Shown piece by piece: positions 20,846 to 22,086 of a DNA stretch of 22,086 bases; the first letter of the stretch is position 1; the number at the start of each line of letters is the position of its first letter. The position numbers and the translations under genes were made by a program. Source of the DNA: CAZJPS01 sp964548055 (GTDB taxonomy: Bacteria; Patescibacteriota; Gracilibacteria; Peribacterales; Peribacteraceae). A model generated the notes under the pieces. The model ran no database searches. It was not told where the DNA came from and saw only the letters and a program-made list of their open reading frames with translations. The stretch lies in contig CAZJPS010000015.1 in assembly GCA_964548055.1 (NCBI GenBank), positions 1 through 22,086 of the forward strand. Direction: 5' to 3'.

Positions 20846-22086
20846 ATGAAATTGATTAGGTACCTACGGGAGCATACCCTTGCAGGCGGCGTAACGATTC
20901 TTGCAATAACCCAACTGGCTGCATCTATAGCTGGTTTCTTTCGAGAGCGAATGCTTGCAGGCACGTTCTCAGGGGATTTAGGGGTAGTGGATGCCTATTT
21001 AGCTTCTTTTCGCCCCAGTGACCTCATTTTTCAGGCATGCATCATGTCTGCGATGGGAACTGTTCTCGTCCCAGTTTTGGCTGGATATTTTGCAAAGGGA
21101 GATCGGGAACAAATGGATAAAGTAATGAGCGGAGCCATGATGGTGGCTTCTCTTGTATTTGGGGTTATTGCTGGGCTCATGATGATTTTTTTCCCCTGGC
21201 TTGTGCCATTCTTTCATATTGAATTTACGGGACGTACACTCGAATTATATATCCAATTTGGGAGACTAGCGCTGTTTACAAATTTGCTGTTTGTTTTTGG
21301 TAATTCACTGGGGCAGTACTTGGTGACGATACAAAAATATTGGATATATGGGATAACGCCGGTTTTGTATACCTTGGGGACAATATTTGGAACTGTATTC
21401 TTCACTCCGTATGTGGGAGCTTTTGGGCCAATGTACGGCACAATTTTAGGCGCTATTCTGTACGTTCTTTTGCGATTGTATGGGTTATATCGTTCAGGTG
21501 GATATTTAAGTTTTACGTTTTGGCATCCAGATATTGCGCACATGGGGCAATTAATGCTTCCTCGGGTCGTTGCGTTTGGCGCATTCCAAGTTCAGCTTTT
21601 GTACTTAGATGGGCTTGCTTCAGGATTACCTGAGGGATCGGTCACTATTAATAATTTTGCACGTAACTTTCAATCAGTCCTTGTTGGAGTGGTTGGGATT
21701 GCAATTGCCCAGGCAGTGTATTCAATAATGAGTCAAGCTGCCGCACAAAAAAACCGAGACCGGTTTCAGTACTACTTTAGGTACGGGATTTTTCTTTGCT
21801 TACTACTCACAATTCCCGGATCTATTGCCCTTGCATTTCTTGCACCTGTAGCAGCTGCATTAATTAACCTTACGCAGGTTTCGCACGTCTTTACGGTTAG
21901 CTTAGCAATTTATTGCATTAGTATTCCGTTTGAAAGCCTGACACATCTCCAGTACCGGGCATTTTATGCCATGAAGCAAACATTGATACCGGCTTTGTGC
22001 GGTGTTGGAGGTGGCTTAGTTGCAATAGCTGTTGCATGTATGTATGTGGATTCATTTGGAGTGTACGCGCTTGCTGCAGGTTTTAC
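20846..22086 (+). CDS. murJ: MurJ, lipid II flippase (3' end outside window)
   Basis: Multi-pass inner-membrane protein of the MVF/MOP family that flips lipid II outward for peptidoglycan synthesis. The start GGVTILAITQLAASIAGFFRERMLAGTFSG...VDAYLASFRPSDLIFQ is the family N-terminus, with the FRE-R (SkvlGl.Re-type) and DA(F/Y)..A(F/Y)..P blocks. About 413 codons and some ten hydrophobic segments are seen before the window ends, including YWIYGITPVLYTLGTIFG and PRVVAFGAFQVQLLYLDGLASGLPEGSVTINNFA. ATG 20846 is preferred over ATG 20834 because the latter lies in the likely -10 box. It is divergent from purL with about 60 bp between the two starts. Confidence 0.92.
   Translation, partial: MKLIRYLREHTLAGGVTILAITQLAASIAGFFRERMLAGTFSGDLGVVDAYLASFRPSDLIFQACIMSAMGTVLVPVLAGYFAKGDREQMDKVMSGAMMVASLVFGVIAGLMMIFFPWLVPFFHIEFTGRTLELYIQFGRLALFTNLLFVFGNSLGQYLVTIQKYWIYGITPVLYTLGTIFGTVFFTPYVGAFGPMYGTILGAILYVLLRLYGLYRSGGYLSFTFWHPDIAHMGQLMLPRVVAFGAFQVQLLYLDGLASGLPEGSVTINNFARNFQSVLVGVVGIAIAQAVYSIMSQAAAQKNRDRFQYYFRYGIFLCLLLTIPGSIALAFLAPVAAALINLTQVSHVFTVSLAIYCISIPFESLTHLQYRAFYAMKQTLIPALCGVGGGLVAIAVACMYVDSFGVYALAAGF

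Noticed and set aside
1..22086. UGA recoding as glycine (Gracilibacteria/Absconditabacteria)
   Set aside because: UGA ends purQ, queF and pdxS at the expected protein ends, and conserved glycines in the proteins are coded by GGN.

Overview
The window is a compact, ordinary-code bacterial chromosome segment that most resembles Patescibacteria (Candidate Phyla Radiation), perhaps the Peregrinibacteria/Peribacteria side. This placement is inferred from gene style, not from a marker phylogeny. UGA is used as a normal stop (ends of purQ, queF and pdxS), so it is not one of the UGA=Gly lineages. There is one scaffold gap of ten N (4552-4561).

Layout. The left edge holds the 3' end of purQ with an unusual long C-terminal tail, a small helical hypothetical, and a SpoU-family RNA methyltransferase meeting a small aquaporin head to head. 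Next come priA and a DEAD-box helicase on the minus strand (the gap lies in the helicase tail). Divergent from the helicase is a queuosine-precursor pair, a YhhQ-type transporter and queF, followed by tRNA-Pro(UGG). A roughly 108-bp palindromic element begins exactly on the tRNA's CCA end, and a small GIY-YIG protein, an ACT-domain protein and a zinc-ribbon protein follow. A minus-strand secreted/membrane bactofilin-like protein has a clear intrinsic terminator. Then come the PLP synthase genes pdxS and pdxT, lepA, and a 2'-5' RNA ligase-like gene. A lineage-type hypothetical is followed by a second copy of the palindromic element at the end of the initiator tRNA. The right part holds rpmA (L27), an FtsB/DivIC-like division protein, murC, a secreted SLH-domain protein, purL, and the start of murJ, which runs off the window.

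Functionally the genes cover purine synthesis (purQ, purL), vitamin B6 (pdxS, pdxT), tRNA modification by preQ0 salvage (yhhQ, queF), translation (lepA, L27, two tRNAs, SpoU methylase), replication restart and RNA remodelling (priA, DEAD helicase), and the cell envelope (murC, murJ, FtsB-like, SLH protein, bactofilin-like protein).

Two patterns stand out. (1) A short element bounded by 10-bp terminal inverted repeats sits in the same orientation on the 3' ends of two unrelated tRNA genes, with the tRNA CCA forming its first three bases. (2) Many first genes have a -10-like hexamer only 6-9 nt before the start codon and no Shine-Dalgarno sequence, which suggests widespread leaderless transcription, whereas some downstream genes keep an SD.
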